Of a stretch of DNA of 64,000 nucleotides, positions 8,142 to 16,521 are shown piece after piece. Every line of letters begins with the position of its first letter. Position 1 is the stretch's first letter. The translations under genes and the position numbers were made by a program. The notes beneath the pieces are model-generated. The model did not search any database, was not told the origin of the DNA, and worked only from the letters and a program-made list of their open reading frames with translations. This DNA comes from T3SED10-260 sp035363255 (GTDB lineage Bacteria; Caldisericota; Caldisericia; UBA6126), in NCBI GenBank assembly GCA_035363255.1, contig DAOSES010000003.1:1-64000 (forward strand). Direction: 5' to 3'.

Positions 8142-9810
8142 GGTCTCTTTTATCCTGCAAACGTTTATTATCGATAACTTTTTTGGTATAGAGAAAGTCT
8201 TCTTTAAATTGCCCCAAACGTTGAATTGCAGGATTCCTTTCTTTCAAATATCGAGCGGAAAAGTCTTGATACCTAAGGATATCATGATAGGTAAGGGTGA
8301 GATAGTCTTGTCCGTCATAGCTCCCATCAGGGAACAGTGCGTAGAAAAAATCCCCTGTCGCTTTGTTTTTCCAGTGTTCCTCGGTAGCCTGAATGCCTTT
8401 AATGATTCGCTCTGCTGCGTTTCGATAGTAGATGATGTTTGTTTTGTGATAAAGCTTGAGCAAAAAACTAGCTTCATTGATGAGATGGTTGAGGGATGCA
8501 TGGGTTCGTTGAGAAGCCTGGCCTTCGCACACATAGTCTTGAATCATCATCCCATCGTTGGGAGTACGAAAACCAAGACCCTTCGACATGTAGGACAAGA
8601 GAAGATCTCCAATTTTTTGAGCCATATCCAGTGCCTGGGGAGTATGAAAACGGTCGTGAAAAAAGAGTAAAAATAAGGCAGCATCCACGTTGAAACGGGT
8701 ATCAAAATAACGATCCTCCATATGATAAAGACTATTAAGCCAGGTCGAGACTGTTCCGCTTCTCCAATACTGTGTGTCCTGGCGATGGTTTACAAGAGCA
8801 AGGTAGCAATTGATTGTTAAAGCGTAAAAAAAGCGCTCATGGTCGGTATAATAATACTCCAAAATGCTTCGGGCTGCATACATCGAGTAGTCCCAATAAT
8901 AGGTTCGATTGGATTCTCCTTCGTATCCTGTACTCGCTGTCAGATAATAAAAACCATCACGGGAAAAATGTTTTATCATGGAAAAATCGGTCACTTCCAG
9001 TACCTTTCTGGTTCTTGCCGAGTAAATATTGAGAAGCACCAAGTCGGAGAATAGTATCCAATCTTCGAGTTGGCAGGAGGGTAAAATCCAGGTACGAGTG
9101 TGAGTCCAGAGCAAAGATGCCTTATCATCCACCCAGACCGAAGAAGGAACATCCATGCGTTCGCTTAATCCGAGTGGCAGTTTGCGACTTTGAAACAGAG
9201 CTCCTTTTAGCCAGGTTTGGACTGTCCAATCATGCATTTTGCTTTTAAAATAAATCATGTTTCCTTTCCATGAAGTCTTTTCAAGCGCCTGAATCGACAA
9301 GCTCAAGGAGGGATCGCTGTAGTTTTCATGGGGGTAAACAAAACCATGAGCTTCCCAGTCGTTCCAGGGACGAGTTTGAGTGTCCAGCCAGGAGATGGCA
9401 TAGCTGATGGCAGAAATATCCTGACTTTCATTGAGAAATTTTAAAAACACAAAACAATCCTCGTTGTTTTGGCGTCTCAAGGAAAGATGCAAGTGAAGTG
9501 TTTTGTGGGGTCCTTTTCTAAGTAGAAACAGGTATTCCCAATCATGTGCAAGTTCGTTGTAAAGCACTTTCCTGGATAAAAGCTCGGAAAACGACCAGCC
9601 TTCTCCCAGAAGAATCTGGACGGTTTTTTGCTTCTCTTCAGAATTGCGATAGGTAAAAGATAGGTAGTCCTTGTCAGTAAAGAGTTTGTGATCGGGAATG
9701 ACCTGTTCTGCGCGTTGAGAAGGGGGAGCAATACTAAAGCCAGGCCATGGCAGGATAAACGCGATAAGCAAAAAAACGCTGAGTTTTCTCAGACTGCTTT
9801 GCGTGTTCAA
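8110..9810 (-). CDS. Predicted secreted protein of unknown function
   Basis: I do not recognise a named family. The 566-residue protein begins with a signal peptide (positive NTQSSLRK, then LSVFLLIAFILPWPGFS). The second half is rich in paired amphipathic helices with aromatic residues (YYWDYSMYAARSILEYYY, RFNVDAALFLLFFHDRFH, RTHASLNHLINEASFLLKLYHK), a pattern resembling the (alpha/alpha) barrels of polysaccharide lyases, epimerases and hydrolases. It is the first gene of the ruvB-queH-rubrerythrin operon and overlaps ruvB, which is odd company for a secreted protein. An extracytoplasmic sugar-active enzyme is a guess only. Confidence 0.7.
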   Translation of the reverse strand: MNTQSSLRKLSVFLLIAFILPWPGFSIAPPSQRAEQVIPDHKLFTDKDYLSFTYRNSEEKQKTVQILLGEGWSFSELLSRKVLYNELAHDWEYLFLLRKGPHKTLHLHLSLRRQNNEDCFVFLKFLNESQDISAISYAISWLDTQTRPWNDWEAHGFVYPHENYSDPSLSLSIQALEKTSWKGNMIYFKSKMHDWTVQTWLKGALFQSRKLPLGLSERMDVPSSVWVDDKASLLWTHTRTWILPSCQLEDWILFSDLVLLNIYSARTRKVLEVTDFSMIKHFSRDGFYYLTASTGYEGESNRTYYWDYSMYAARSILEYYYTDHERFFYALTINCYLALVNHRQDTQYWRSGTVSTWLNSLYHMEDRYFDTRFNVDAALFLLFFHDRFHTPQALDMAQKIGDLLLSYMSKGLGFRTPNDGMMIQDYVCEGQASQRTHASLNHLINEASFLLKLYHKTNIIYYRNAAERIIKGIQATEEHWKNKATGDFFYALFPDGSYDGQDYLTLTYHDILRYQDFSARYLKERNPAIQRLGQFKEDFLYTKKVIDNKRLQDKRDHVYHQWEKAS

Positions 9811-9878
9811 AATTTTGTTAGACCTCCAGCTTTTTTTCTATATCCATCTTTTCACTACTACCATAATCAGTCTTCCTC

Positions 9879-9906
9879 ATTATACTTTAAACCAATAATA
9901 TTTGAA
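9879..9906 (-). promoter_or_regulatory. Possible promoter of the 8110-6034 operon
   Basis: On the minus strand TTCAAA and TATAAT are separated by 16 nt, about 70 nt upstream of the first start codon of the leftward operon. The -10 box is perfect and the -35 box matches 4 of 6. It lies in the divergent region shared with the (p)ppGpp synthetase gene. Confidence 0.45.
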
Positions 9907-9929
9907 TGAAAGGGACATGAAAACACAGT

Positions 9930-11945
9930 ATGCAAGCTTTGTTGTCATTGGATTTTTATGAACAAGAGCTTCGACCTTTACTGAGCACTTATCTCAGCAA
10001 AAAGGATGTGTTTGAAATTGACCGATCGTTCGAGTATGCCAAGGGGCTTCATCAGGGGCAATTTCGAAAATCTGGTGAGCCCTACATCATACATCCTCTG
10101 CATGTGGCAAAGATTCTTGCAGAACATAAAGCCGACCGAAGCATCATCATCGCTGCCATGTTGCATGATAGTATCGAAGACACCAAAGCAGACGAAAAAA
10201 CCATTGCTAAAGATTTTGGTGAGGATGTTGCCAGCCTTGTGATCCAGGTCACCAAGCTCCAAAACTTTCATTTTTCCTCGGAAGAAGAAGGACAGAGTGA
10301 AAATCTTCGCAAACTTTTGCTTGCCATGGCTTCTGACACCCGGGTGGTGCTTATCAAAATTGCTGATCGACTTCACAACATGAGGACACTGGATGCTTTG
10401 TCTCCTGAAAAGCAATACAAAATTGCCAAAGAGACGATGGAAATCCTTGTACCCTTGGTGCATCGACTTGGTATGTATGCCTTCAAATGGGAACTGGAAG
10501 ATCTTTCTTTCAAATACCTTGAATCAGAACGCTATCGAGAAATCAAAAACATGGTTGCAAAAACCCGGGACGTTCGGGAAGCCTATGTAAAGCTAGTTAT
10601 GGATGAACTATACAAAGAGCTTATCCGCAATGGCTTGAAGTTCAAACTGGAAGGCAGACCCAAAAATCTATTTTCTATCAACAAAAAAATGGTCAGAGAG
10701 AATAAGAGTATAGATGAGATTTATGATCTCTTTGCTACTCGAGTTCTGGTTCAATCGGTCAATGAATGCTATAGTGTTTTGGGTATTATCCACAATTATT
10801 GGCGACCAGTACCAGGGCGTATCAAAGATTATATCGCAACTCCCAAATCCAATGGGTATCGATCTTTACATACGACTGTTTTTGGTCCCAATGATGAGCT
10901 GATAGAAATCCAGATTCGCACCTTTCAAATGCATCAAAACAACGAAGTTGGGATAGCCAGCCACTGGAGCTACAAAGAACGCAGTGAAGACCAAAACAAA
11001 GACTTTGACGAAAAAGTTGCCTGGTTGCGTCAGATTTTTGATTGGCAGAGTGAAATTGGCAATGCAAAAGATTTTGTTAGTTCAGTTAAATTTGATTTGT
11101 TTCACGATGAGATCTTTGTTTTTTCTCCCAAGGGGAAAGTGGTAGACTTGCCTTCAGGAGCTACTCCAGTCGATTTTGCTTATCGTATCCACTCAGATAT
11201 TGGAAATAGTTGTATTGGGGCAAAAGTAAACGGCAGGATTGTTACTCTTGATTCGACCTTGCAAACAGGAGATCGAGTTCAGATACTTACCTCAAAGACA
11301 CCCAAAGGACCCACCCAGGACTGGTTGAAATTTGTCCGTTCGCCATCAACTCGAGCCAAAATTCGTGCCTGGTTTCGAAAACAAAATCAGGAAATTGATG
11401 AATACCCTTTAAAAGAAAAAAAAGAAGAGCTTGAGAAGGACAACCAAGAAAAAAAGGAACAGGTAAAACGACCCATCAGGAAAGCTACTGCTTCGAGCGA
11501 TCCTAAATACTACATTGAAATTGAAGGAGACTTAAATCTCCCTATTCTGTTTCCACGTTGTTGCAATCCAGTTCCCAGCGATGATGTCATAGGCTATATC
11601 ACTCGAGGCAGAGGCATTGTCATTCATCGTAAAGATTGCCACCACATCAAAACCCTGTCTAAAGAGCCCGACCGCTTGGTGAAAGCTTCCTGGACCAGTA
11701 TAGAGAATATATCCTTTGTAGCTGGCTTATACATCAAAGTAAAAGACGAACCAGGAACTCTGGCTCAAATCTCGAGCTCTATTTCATCTGAAGATATCAA
11801 CTTGGTAGATCTTCGTGCTTCCATCTCCAAAACTGAATCCGCTCGTATAATCGCAAAAGTGCAGGTTAAAAACATTCAACAGCTCAATCACCTTATTATG
11901 AAGCTAAATCAACTGGCTTGTGTTGAAAAAGTAAGGAGAATGTAG
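9930..11945 (+). CDS. relA: Bifunctional (p)ppGpp synthetase/hydrolase (RelA/SpoT, Rsh)
   Basis: This 671-residue long-form Rsh protein makes and degrades the alarmone (p)ppGpp. An N-terminal HD hydrolase domain keeps HPLHVAKIL and AAMLHDSIEDT, so the hydrolase is probably active. A synthetase domain with GRPKNLFSINKKM and YRSLHTTVFGP follows, then a TGS domain (DEIFVFSPKGKVVDLPSGATPVDFAY...), a zinc-finger-like CCNPVPSD region and a C-terminal ACT domain. A lysine/glutamate-rich linker (KEKKEELEKDNQEKKEQ) separates TGS from the rest. The ribosome site (AAAGGG) is about 15 nt from the ATG, a little far. The next gene starts 3 nt downstream; this rsh-dtd-MBL order is typical of Bacillota. Confidence 0.96.
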   Translation: MQALLSLDFYEQELRPLLSTYLSKKDVFEIDRSFEYAKGLHQGQFRKSGEPYIIHPLHVAKILAEHKADRSIIIAAMLHDSIEDTKADEKTIAKDFGEDVASLVIQVTKLQNFHFSSEEEGQSENLRKLLLAMASDTRVVLIKIADRLHNMRTLDALSPEKQYKIAKETMEILVPLVHRLGMYAFKWELEDLSFKYLESERYREIKNMVAKTRDVREAYVKLVMDELYKELIRNGLKFKLEGRPKNLFSINKKMVRENKSIDEIYDLFATRVLVQSVNECYSVLGIIHNYWRPVPGRIKDYIATPKSNGYRSLHTTVFGPNDELIEIQIRTFQMHQNNEVGIASHWSYKERSEDQNKDFDEKVAWLRQIFDWQSEIGNAKDFVSSVKFDLFHDEIFVFSPKGKVVDLPSGATPVDFAYRIHSDIGNSCIGAKVNGRIVTLDSTLQTGDRVQILTSKTPKGPTQDWLKFVRSPSTRAKIRAWFRKQNQEIDEYPLKEKKEELEKDNQEKKEQVKRPIRKATASSDPKYYIEIEGDLNLPILFPRCCNPVPSDDVIGYITRGRGIVIHRKDCHHIKTLSKEPDRLVKASWTSIENISFVAGLYIKVKDEPGTLAQISSSISSEDINLVDLRASISKTESARIIAKVQVKNIQQLNHLIMKLNQLACVEKVRRM

Positions 11946-11948
11946 CTG

Positions 11949-12398
11949 ATGCGTCTGGTGATACAACGCATTCTTTCTGGACAAATCGTGGTGGAGGGAC
12001 AAGTCATTGCAAAAACCCAGCAAAGTCTGGCTGTTTTTGTGGGTATTGAAAAAGAAGACACTATGGAAGACCTTCATATAGTTGCCCGAAAAATAGATGG
12101 ATTGCGAGTTTTTGAGGATGAAGCAGGAAAAATGAACCTTAGCCTGGCAAAAACAATGCCTTTGCTGATGATTCCCCAGTTCACCCTTTTAGGAAAGCTT
12201 AATCGAGGACATCGGCCCGATTTTACCCAAGCCGAAGCACCTGAAAAGGCAAAAGCGATGTATGAGAGTCTTTTACATACACTTCAACAGGATTATGGTC
12301 GAAGCATTGAAAGCGGACGTTTTGCCGCGGATATGGAAGTTCAACTCAAGATTGATGGTCCTGTGACTCTGATTTTTGATACCCGGAGGAATGAATGA
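11949..12398 (+). CDS. dtd: D-aminoacyl-tRNA deacylase
   Basis: Dtd removes wrongly attached D-amino acids (and Gly from tRNA-Ala) in the cytoplasm. The 149-residue protein has the standard length and fold cues: MRLVIQRILSG at the start, a PQFTLLGKLNRGHRPDF block and a C-terminal KIDGPVTLIFDT with the Gly-Pro pair that forms the chirality filter. The first motif is usually SQFTL; here the Ser is Pro, a small departure that keeps the Thr. It lies 3 nt after the rsh gene and overlaps the next gene by 4 nt (ATGA). Confidence 0.93.
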   Translation: MRLVIQRILSGQIVVEGQVIAKTQQSLAVFVGIEKEDTMEDLHIVARKIDGLRVFEDEAGKMNLSLAKTMPLLMIPQFTLLGKLNRGHRPDFTQAEAPEKAKAMYESLLHTLQQDYGRSIESGRFAADMEVQLKIDGPVTLIFDTRRNE

Positions 12399-13039
12399 AG
12401 ATAAAAACGATCCCTTGCGGTCCAATCTCAACCAACAGCTACGTGATTCATCAGGATTCAGAGGCAGTGCTGATCGATCCTGCTGAATTCAAGCCTATCC
12501 ATCAGTTTCTTCAAGACCAGCAACTGCTTCCCAAGGCCATCCTTTTAACTCACGGTCATTTCGATCATATGCTTGCTCTGCCTGAGTTGCGAAAAGCTTA
12601 TCCAGAACTCCCTATTTATATCCATCCCGAAGATAAAGCCCTTTTATACGATGCTTCCCAGAATGGTTCTGTGATGTTTGCCTCTGCTTGCGCCTTGAGC
12701 TCTGAAGAGAAAGTGGATGACTATCCTGCTTCTTTATCTTTTTCTTTCGCTGAGATTAAAATTGCTTGCTATCCTGGGCATACTCCAGGTTCAGTGCTTC
12801 TGGAGCTTGGTGATGATTTGTTTACCGGAGATTTTATCTTTCAAGAATCTATCGGACGCACTGATTTTTCCAGGGGATCTCCCAAAGATATGCAGGAATC
12901 GCTTCGAAGATTTTGTACCAAGTATCATGATTGCAAGCAGATAAGACTTTATCCTGGCCATGGAGAGCATACAACTCTTGCTCATGAATTGCAATTTAAT
13001 CCGTTTTTGGATAGAATCACTAAACATAAGGGGCAGTAG
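12395..13039 (+). CDS. MBL-fold metal hydrolase (glyoxalase II-like)
   Basis: This 214-residue metallo-beta-lactamase-fold hydrolase has the zinc signature THGHFDHM near residues 50-57, a CYPGHTPGSV block, DLFTGDFIF and a final LYPGHGEHT, the ordered metal ligands of the hydroxyacylglutathione-hydrolase-like group. The exact substrate cannot be read from sequence. It is the third gene of the rsh-dtd operon. Its last three codons and stop (KGQ-TAG) lie inside the tRNA-Ala acceptor stem and position 8-9 region, an overlap of 10 nt, so mRNA and tRNA compete for the same bases. Confidence 0.92.
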   Translation: MKIKTIPCGPISTNSYVIHQDSEAVLIDPAEFKPIHQFLQDQQLLPKAILLTHGHFDHMLALPELRKAYPELPIYIHPEDKALLYDASQNGSVMFASACALSSEEKVDDYPASLSFSFAEIKIACYPGHTPGSVLLELGDDLFTGDFIFQESIGRTDFSRGSPKDMQESLRRFCTKYHDCKQIRLYPGHGEHTTLAHELQFNPFLDRITKHKGQ

Positions 13040-13105
13040 TTCAGTTGGGAGAACGCATCCCTCGCACGGATGAGGTCAGGGGTTCGACTCCCCTCTGCTC
13101 CACCA
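13030..13105 (+). tRNA. tRNA-Ala (CGC)
   Basis: The cloverleaf is complete. The acceptor stem GGGGCAG pairs with CTGCTCC and keeps the G3-U70 wobble that identifies alanine tRNAs. The anticodon arm is CATCC-CTCGCAC-GGATG, giving anticodon CGC for GCG codons. The T arm is AGGGG-TTCGACT-CCCCT, and the CCA end is encoded. It overlaps the stop end of the upstream hydrolase gene. The prophage begins a short way downstream; the tRNA is left intact. Confidence 0.97.
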
Positions 13106-13286
13106 AATCAAATACCATCTATTGATAAAAGGAATTTTGTCAGCAGGTGGTTTTTTGTTGTCAAAAAGTGCTTGATTTAAGCCGCTTTCGGGCTTTGTGC
13201 TTTTCGCCTTGTAGCAATAGTTGGTGTATTAGAGTTGCCGTTTTCGGAGGATACTTGACACGAATTTGTGGCTGCTAAGTGCTTAT
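13106..13286. other. Host-prophage junction region, no gene seen
   Basis: No gene is visible. A weak hairpin (AAGCC with GGCTT, around 13178-13195) followed by a few T residues might end the tRNA transcript. The left attachment site of the prophage should lie here or in the next 60 nt, but large serine recombinases leave only 2-3 bp identical between the two ends, so the junction cannot be fixed from one end. Confidence 0.4.
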
Positions 13287-13350
13287 TTTTAACGATTAGA
13301 CCTCTGGGGTGTGCATCTTTTAACGATTTACCTTGTAATCGTTAAAAGAT
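13287..13350. repeat. Three TTTTAACGATT sites, two forming a 14-bp inverted repeat
   Basis: TTTTAACGATT occurs at 13287-13297 and 13318-13328 and, inverted, at 13337-13347. The second and third copies extend to a perfect 14-bp inverted repeat (ATCTTTTAACGATT, arms 13315-13328 and 13337-13350) with an 8-nt spacer. The cluster sits between the tRNA and the 3' end of the recombinase gene. It may be a recombinase or accessory-factor binding array at the prophage end, or part of the attachment site. Confidence 0.6.
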
Positions 13351-13361
13351 ACTGTTAAGGC

Positions 13362-13391
13362 AAAAAAAACAGCCCGCCGATTGGCGAGCCG
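13362..13391 (-). terminator. Terminator of the recombinase operon
   Basis: On the minus strand GGCTCGCC-AATC-GGCGGGCT forms an 8-bp stem with a 4-nt loop and G-U pairs, followed by eight T residues. It lies 14 nt after the stop codon of the last recombinase gene. Confidence 0.88.
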
Positions 13392-13405
13392 TAAATAGTT
13401 GAATG

Positions 13406-15001
13406 TTAAGCTGTGACTTCCGAGCCGTTTTTGAATCTGAATGTCATTGCGCCATCTTGGTTGACCGTCACTTGGTCGATTACAGCAAGCCACAGTTTTT
13501 CGTCAAACTCAGCTATGGCAAGCGGTCGGCTCTCAATGTCTTTGATGAAGCCTTCGATGATTTTGCCCTTGCCAAGGCGCTCTCGCTTGATCGCTTCCAA
13601 CTCATCGACTTGCTTTGAAGCTTTATGGTGGCGTTCGAGATAGGCGTTGTTACGCGCCGTCCATTCCTTCTGGTCTACTGCCGATCGCGCATTTTCATAA
13701 ATTGCCTTTCTGGATAGTTCGGTAACAACCTCAATCTCACGGAACAATTCGGCAAGTTCTGTATCAATTGCCGTGGTGTCACAAAGGACATTTTGAGCAA
13801 GTCGGCAGTCTTCAATCAGCTCATCGCGGTTATGCATTAGTTGATTGAATGCGGCTAAAAACCTTTCCTTGATCACTTCCTCGGTGATATGTGGCGTCTG
13901 GCATCCCTTTCCGGGGTTTCCGAGCCGTTTGTATTTATCATTACACTGCCAGACTTCTTTGCGGTAGGTCTTGTCGCCCTTATAACTGCCCCAGACCTTC
14001 TTGCCAAAGCGGCCGCCACAATCCGCGCAGATAAGTCGGGATGCAAATATACTCGTGCTGCTCGTGGGTCTGCCGAGGTTCTTACGTCGCTCTATTTCAA
14101 GCTGAACGGCGTCGAACTCATCAGGTTCGATAATGGCGGGATGGCTGTTCTCGACGTAATACTGCTGAACCTGTCCTTCGTTCTTGACCATTTTCTTCGT
14201 GAGGAAGTCTGCACAGAAAGTCTTTTGCAGTAGGGCATGGCCTTTATATTTCTCGTTGGTCAGGATTGATTGAACCACCGCCGTTTGCCACGTTTTCTTA
14301 CCTGCAGGTGACGGAATGTTATGACGTTCGAGGTGTTTGGCAATTGCCGAGAATGTCTTGCCCTCCATGTAGAGACGAAAGATGAGGCGAACAATTTTTG
14401 CTTCGGCAGGAACTATTTGCGGTAGGCCGTCCTCACCTTTCTCGTAGCCGAGGAATTGTTTGTACGGAAGGCTGACCTTGCCGTCCGCCATTCGCTTGCG
14501 CTGACCCCAAGTCACATTCTCTGAAATGGAGCGGCTTTCTTCCTGCGCCAAACTGCTCATAATCGTAATAAGTAACTCGCCTTTGGAATCCAGCGTATAG
14601 ATGTTCTCTTTCTCGAACCAGACTTCCACGCCTTTTTCCTTGAGTTTGCGGACGGTTGTGAGACTATCTACTGTGTTTCTGGCAAAGCGGCTGACTGATT
14701 TTGTGACGATGAGGTCTATGTCGCCCTCCAGAGCATCAGCTACCATCTGATTGAAGCCATCGCGTTTCTTGGTGGTGACCGCAGAAATCCCTTCGTCCGT
14801 GTAGACGGTCACAAATTCCCAGTCTTCTCGGCTCTGGATGAATTTTGTGTAGTAATCAACTTGCGCTTCATAGCTTGTAAGCTGCTCGTCGCTGTCGGTG
14901 GAAACCCTTGCGTAAGCCGCCACGCGACGCGTGACAGCGTTCGACTTTGACTGCGCCGACAAAGCTGGAGCGGTGGCAGGGATAACTCGTATATTAGCCA
15001 T
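13406..15001 (-). CDS. Large serine recombinase (second of two)
   Basis: This 531-residue protein has an N-terminal resolvase domain with the catalytic serine in AAYARVSTDS (near residue 35) and the SVSRFARNT motif. A recombinase domain follows (IVRLIFRLYMEGKTFSAIAKHL), then a zinc ribbon (ICADCGG...CNDK) and a long C-terminal coiled coil. It is a TP901-1/phiC31-type site-specific integrase. Its ATG overlaps the stop of the other recombinase by 8 nt, so the two are made together. It lies at the prophage edge next to the tRNA and is a likely integrase for this element. Confidence 0.93.
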   Translation of the reverse strand: MANIRVIPATAPALSAQSKSNAVTRRVAAYARVSTDSDEQLTSYEAQVDYYTKFIQSREDWEFVTVYTDEGISAVTTKKRDGFNQMVADALEGDIDLIVTKSVSRFARNTVDSLTTVRKLKEKGVEVWFEKENIYTLDSKGELLITIMSSLAQEESRSISENVTWGQRKRMADGKVSLPYKQFLGYEKGEDGLPQIVPAEAKIVRLIFRLYMEGKTFSAIAKHLERHNIPSPAGKKTWQTAVVQSILTNEKYKGHALLQKTFCADFLTKKMVKNEGQVQQYYVENSHPAIIEPDEFDAVQLEIERRKNLGRPTSSTSIFASRLICADCGGRFGKKVWGSYKGDKTYRKEVWQCNDKYKRLGNPGKGCQTPHITEEVIKERFLAAFNQLMHNRDELIEDCRLAQNVLCDTTAIDTELAELFREIEVVTELSRKAIYENARSAVDQKEWTARNNAYLERHHKASKQVDELEAIKRERLGKGKIIEGFIKDIESRPLAIAEFDEKLWLAVIDQVTVNQDGAMTFRFKNGSEVTA

Positions 15002-16307
15002 TGTCCGTACCTCCCAGCGCCCGTTCTCTTGCGGTTTGCCGCATCTCGTCAGTCCAGCTCTCTCGTCGGGAGCGATTTTCCCATGTAGATGTTTGCTCTG
15101 TGCCGTCTTTAAAAGTAAATACCAGGACGCCGTCGTCGGGGACTGCTATCGCTATGATCTTCCCCGATAATACATCGGGGTCGTACACAGCAAGCCCTAA
15201 CACTTCGGTGCATTTCTCTTTGAGTATGTCCTCGGGTATTCGCTTGGCGGCACATTCGTGCTTTCCTCGGTAAGTGTAGGTAGCGCAAGCCCAAACCACC
15301 TTGGCATATTTTGTGCCCACGCCGCTTACCTTTTTGCGGAATTTTGCTCCACACTTTTTACAGGTGATTAGTCCCGAAAATTCGCTGAATGTCAGCTTCC
15401 GGGGATGATTAGCTTTTGCTGCCCGCCGGGCCATCTCAATCTGAACCGCCTCGAAGGTCTCGCGGTCGATAATAGCTTCATGTGAACCCTCGACATAGTA
15501 TTTCGGCAGCTCACCGCTGTTTGACTTCCATTGCTTTGTAAGGTGGTCAGTGATAAAGCCCTTTTGCAAGCACGTATCACCGATGAATTTCTCGTTCCCC
15601 AGAATAGAGCCTATGGTGCTTTCTGACCAGCGACCACCGCACTTGGTGGGTACTCCGAGCCGAATCAGCTTCTTCATAATCGCATTTTTACCAAGTCCCG
15701 ATAAATAGTCGGCGAATATCATTCGCACGACCTCGGCTTCTTCGGGAATAATGGTTAACTTGAAGTCCTTATAGTCAAACCCGTAAATGCGGATGTTGTT
15801 GGAGGGCTTGCCCTCCTTGAAATCTTTTCTGATACGCCACTTTTGGTTTTCGCTGACAGAGCGGCTTTCCTCTTGTGCGTAGCTTGCAAGGATGGTGAGC
15901 ATTAACTCTCCGTCTCCTGAAAGTGAGTGCAGGTTTTGCTCCTCAAAATATACGCCGACGCCGAGATTCTTAAGTTCCCGTACAGTTTCAAGCAATGTGA
16001 CTGTATTTCTCGCAAAGCGACTGATAGACTTCGTGAGAATGAGATCGATGCGTCTCGCACGGCAGTCGGCAAGCAGTCGCTGGTATTCAGGTCTTGAATC
16101 CTTCGTGCCGGTTTCCGCTTCGTCGGTATACACGCCGACATACTCCCATTCAGGTTTGCCCTGTATCAGATTGCTGTAGTAGCTGACCTGAGCGGCAAGG
16201 GAATGGAGCATTTCATCTTTACCGCAGGAAACACGAGCGTAGGCTGCGACCCGTTGTCTGGTCGGCAATGGCGCCGTTTGTTCAACTTTTGTTATCTTTC
16301 TGCCCAT
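14994..16307 (-). CDS. Large serine recombinase (first of two)
   Basis: This 437-residue protein has the same order of domains as its neighbour: resolvase domain with catalytic Ser in AAYARVSCGKD, SISRFARNT, recombinase domain (VVRMIFADYLSGLGKNAIMKKL) and a zinc ribbon (ITCKKCGAKF). It lacks the long coiled-coil tail of the other copy. The ATG at 16307 is preceded by AGGAGG at 5 nt; the longer in-frame start at 16331 has no such site. Two tandem serine recombinases may act as a pair or serve integration and excision separately. Confidence 0.92.
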   Translation of the reverse strand: MGRKITKVEQTAPLPTRQRVAAYARVSCGKDEMLHSLAAQVSYYSNLIQGKPEWEYVGVYTDEAETGTKDSRPEYQRLLADCRARRIDLILTKSISRFARNTVTLLETVRELKNLGVGVYFEEQNLHSLSGDGELMLTILASYAQEESRSVSENQKWRIRKDFKEGKPSNNIRIYGFDYKDFKLTIIPEEAEVVRMIFADYLSGLGKNAIMKKLIRLGVPTKCGGRWSESTIGSILGNEKFIGDTCLQKGFITDHLTKQWKSNSGELPKYYVEGSHEAIIDRETFEAVQIEMARRAAKANHPRKLTFSEFSGLITCKKCGAKFRKKVSGVGTKYAKVVWACATYTYRGKHECAAKRIPEDILKEKCTEVLGLAVYDPDVLSGKIIAIAVPDDGVLVFTFKDGTEQTSTWENRSRRESWTDEMRQTARERALGGTDNG

Positions 16308-16521
16308 AATGGCCTCCTTTCGCATTACCATATATCACTCTTTTTTCCTTACATAGCAAGTCATTTTCGAGGAATATACTGCACGAGGATAAACCATACT
16401 TTTGGGCAAGTATTGCATCTATTGACTGCAGGTCATCATCAGAAATGATGCCATTTGCGTGCCAGTTTTTAAACACCGCCATAGCTGACTTGTAGCGGAG
16501 GATTGCTTCGTCTTTACTCAT
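16282..16521 (-). CDS. SHOCT-domain small protein
   Basis: This 79-residue protein contains a short C-terminal-type SHOCT motif (ANGIISDDDLQSIDAILAQKYGLS) and a tail rich in charged residues. Small proteins of this kind commonly sit directly upstream of serine recombinases in Clostridia mobile elements; their role is unknown. The ATG at 16521 follows a GGAGGG box. The gene overlaps the zinc-finger gene upstream by 8 nt and the recombinase start downstream by 26 nt, so the four genes form one operon. Confidence 0.75.
   Translation of the reverse strand: MSKDEAILRYKSAMAVFKNWHANGIISDDDLQSIDAILAQKYGLSSCSIFLENDLLCKEKRVIYGNAKGGHYGQKDNKS

Noticed and set aside
7909..8670. 253-codon rightward frame across ruvB and the secreted protein gene.
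   Set aside because: It runs antisense to two well-supported genes and its protein matches nothing I recognise.
13030..13105. Integration of the prophage into the tRNA gene itself.
   Set aside because: The tRNA is complete with CCA, and the recombinases are serine types, which seldom use tRNA genes. Closeness alone does not prove use as a target.
13106..13286. A defined attL core.
   Set aside because: Serine integrase cores are 2-3 bp and no second end is visible, so any choice would be a guess.
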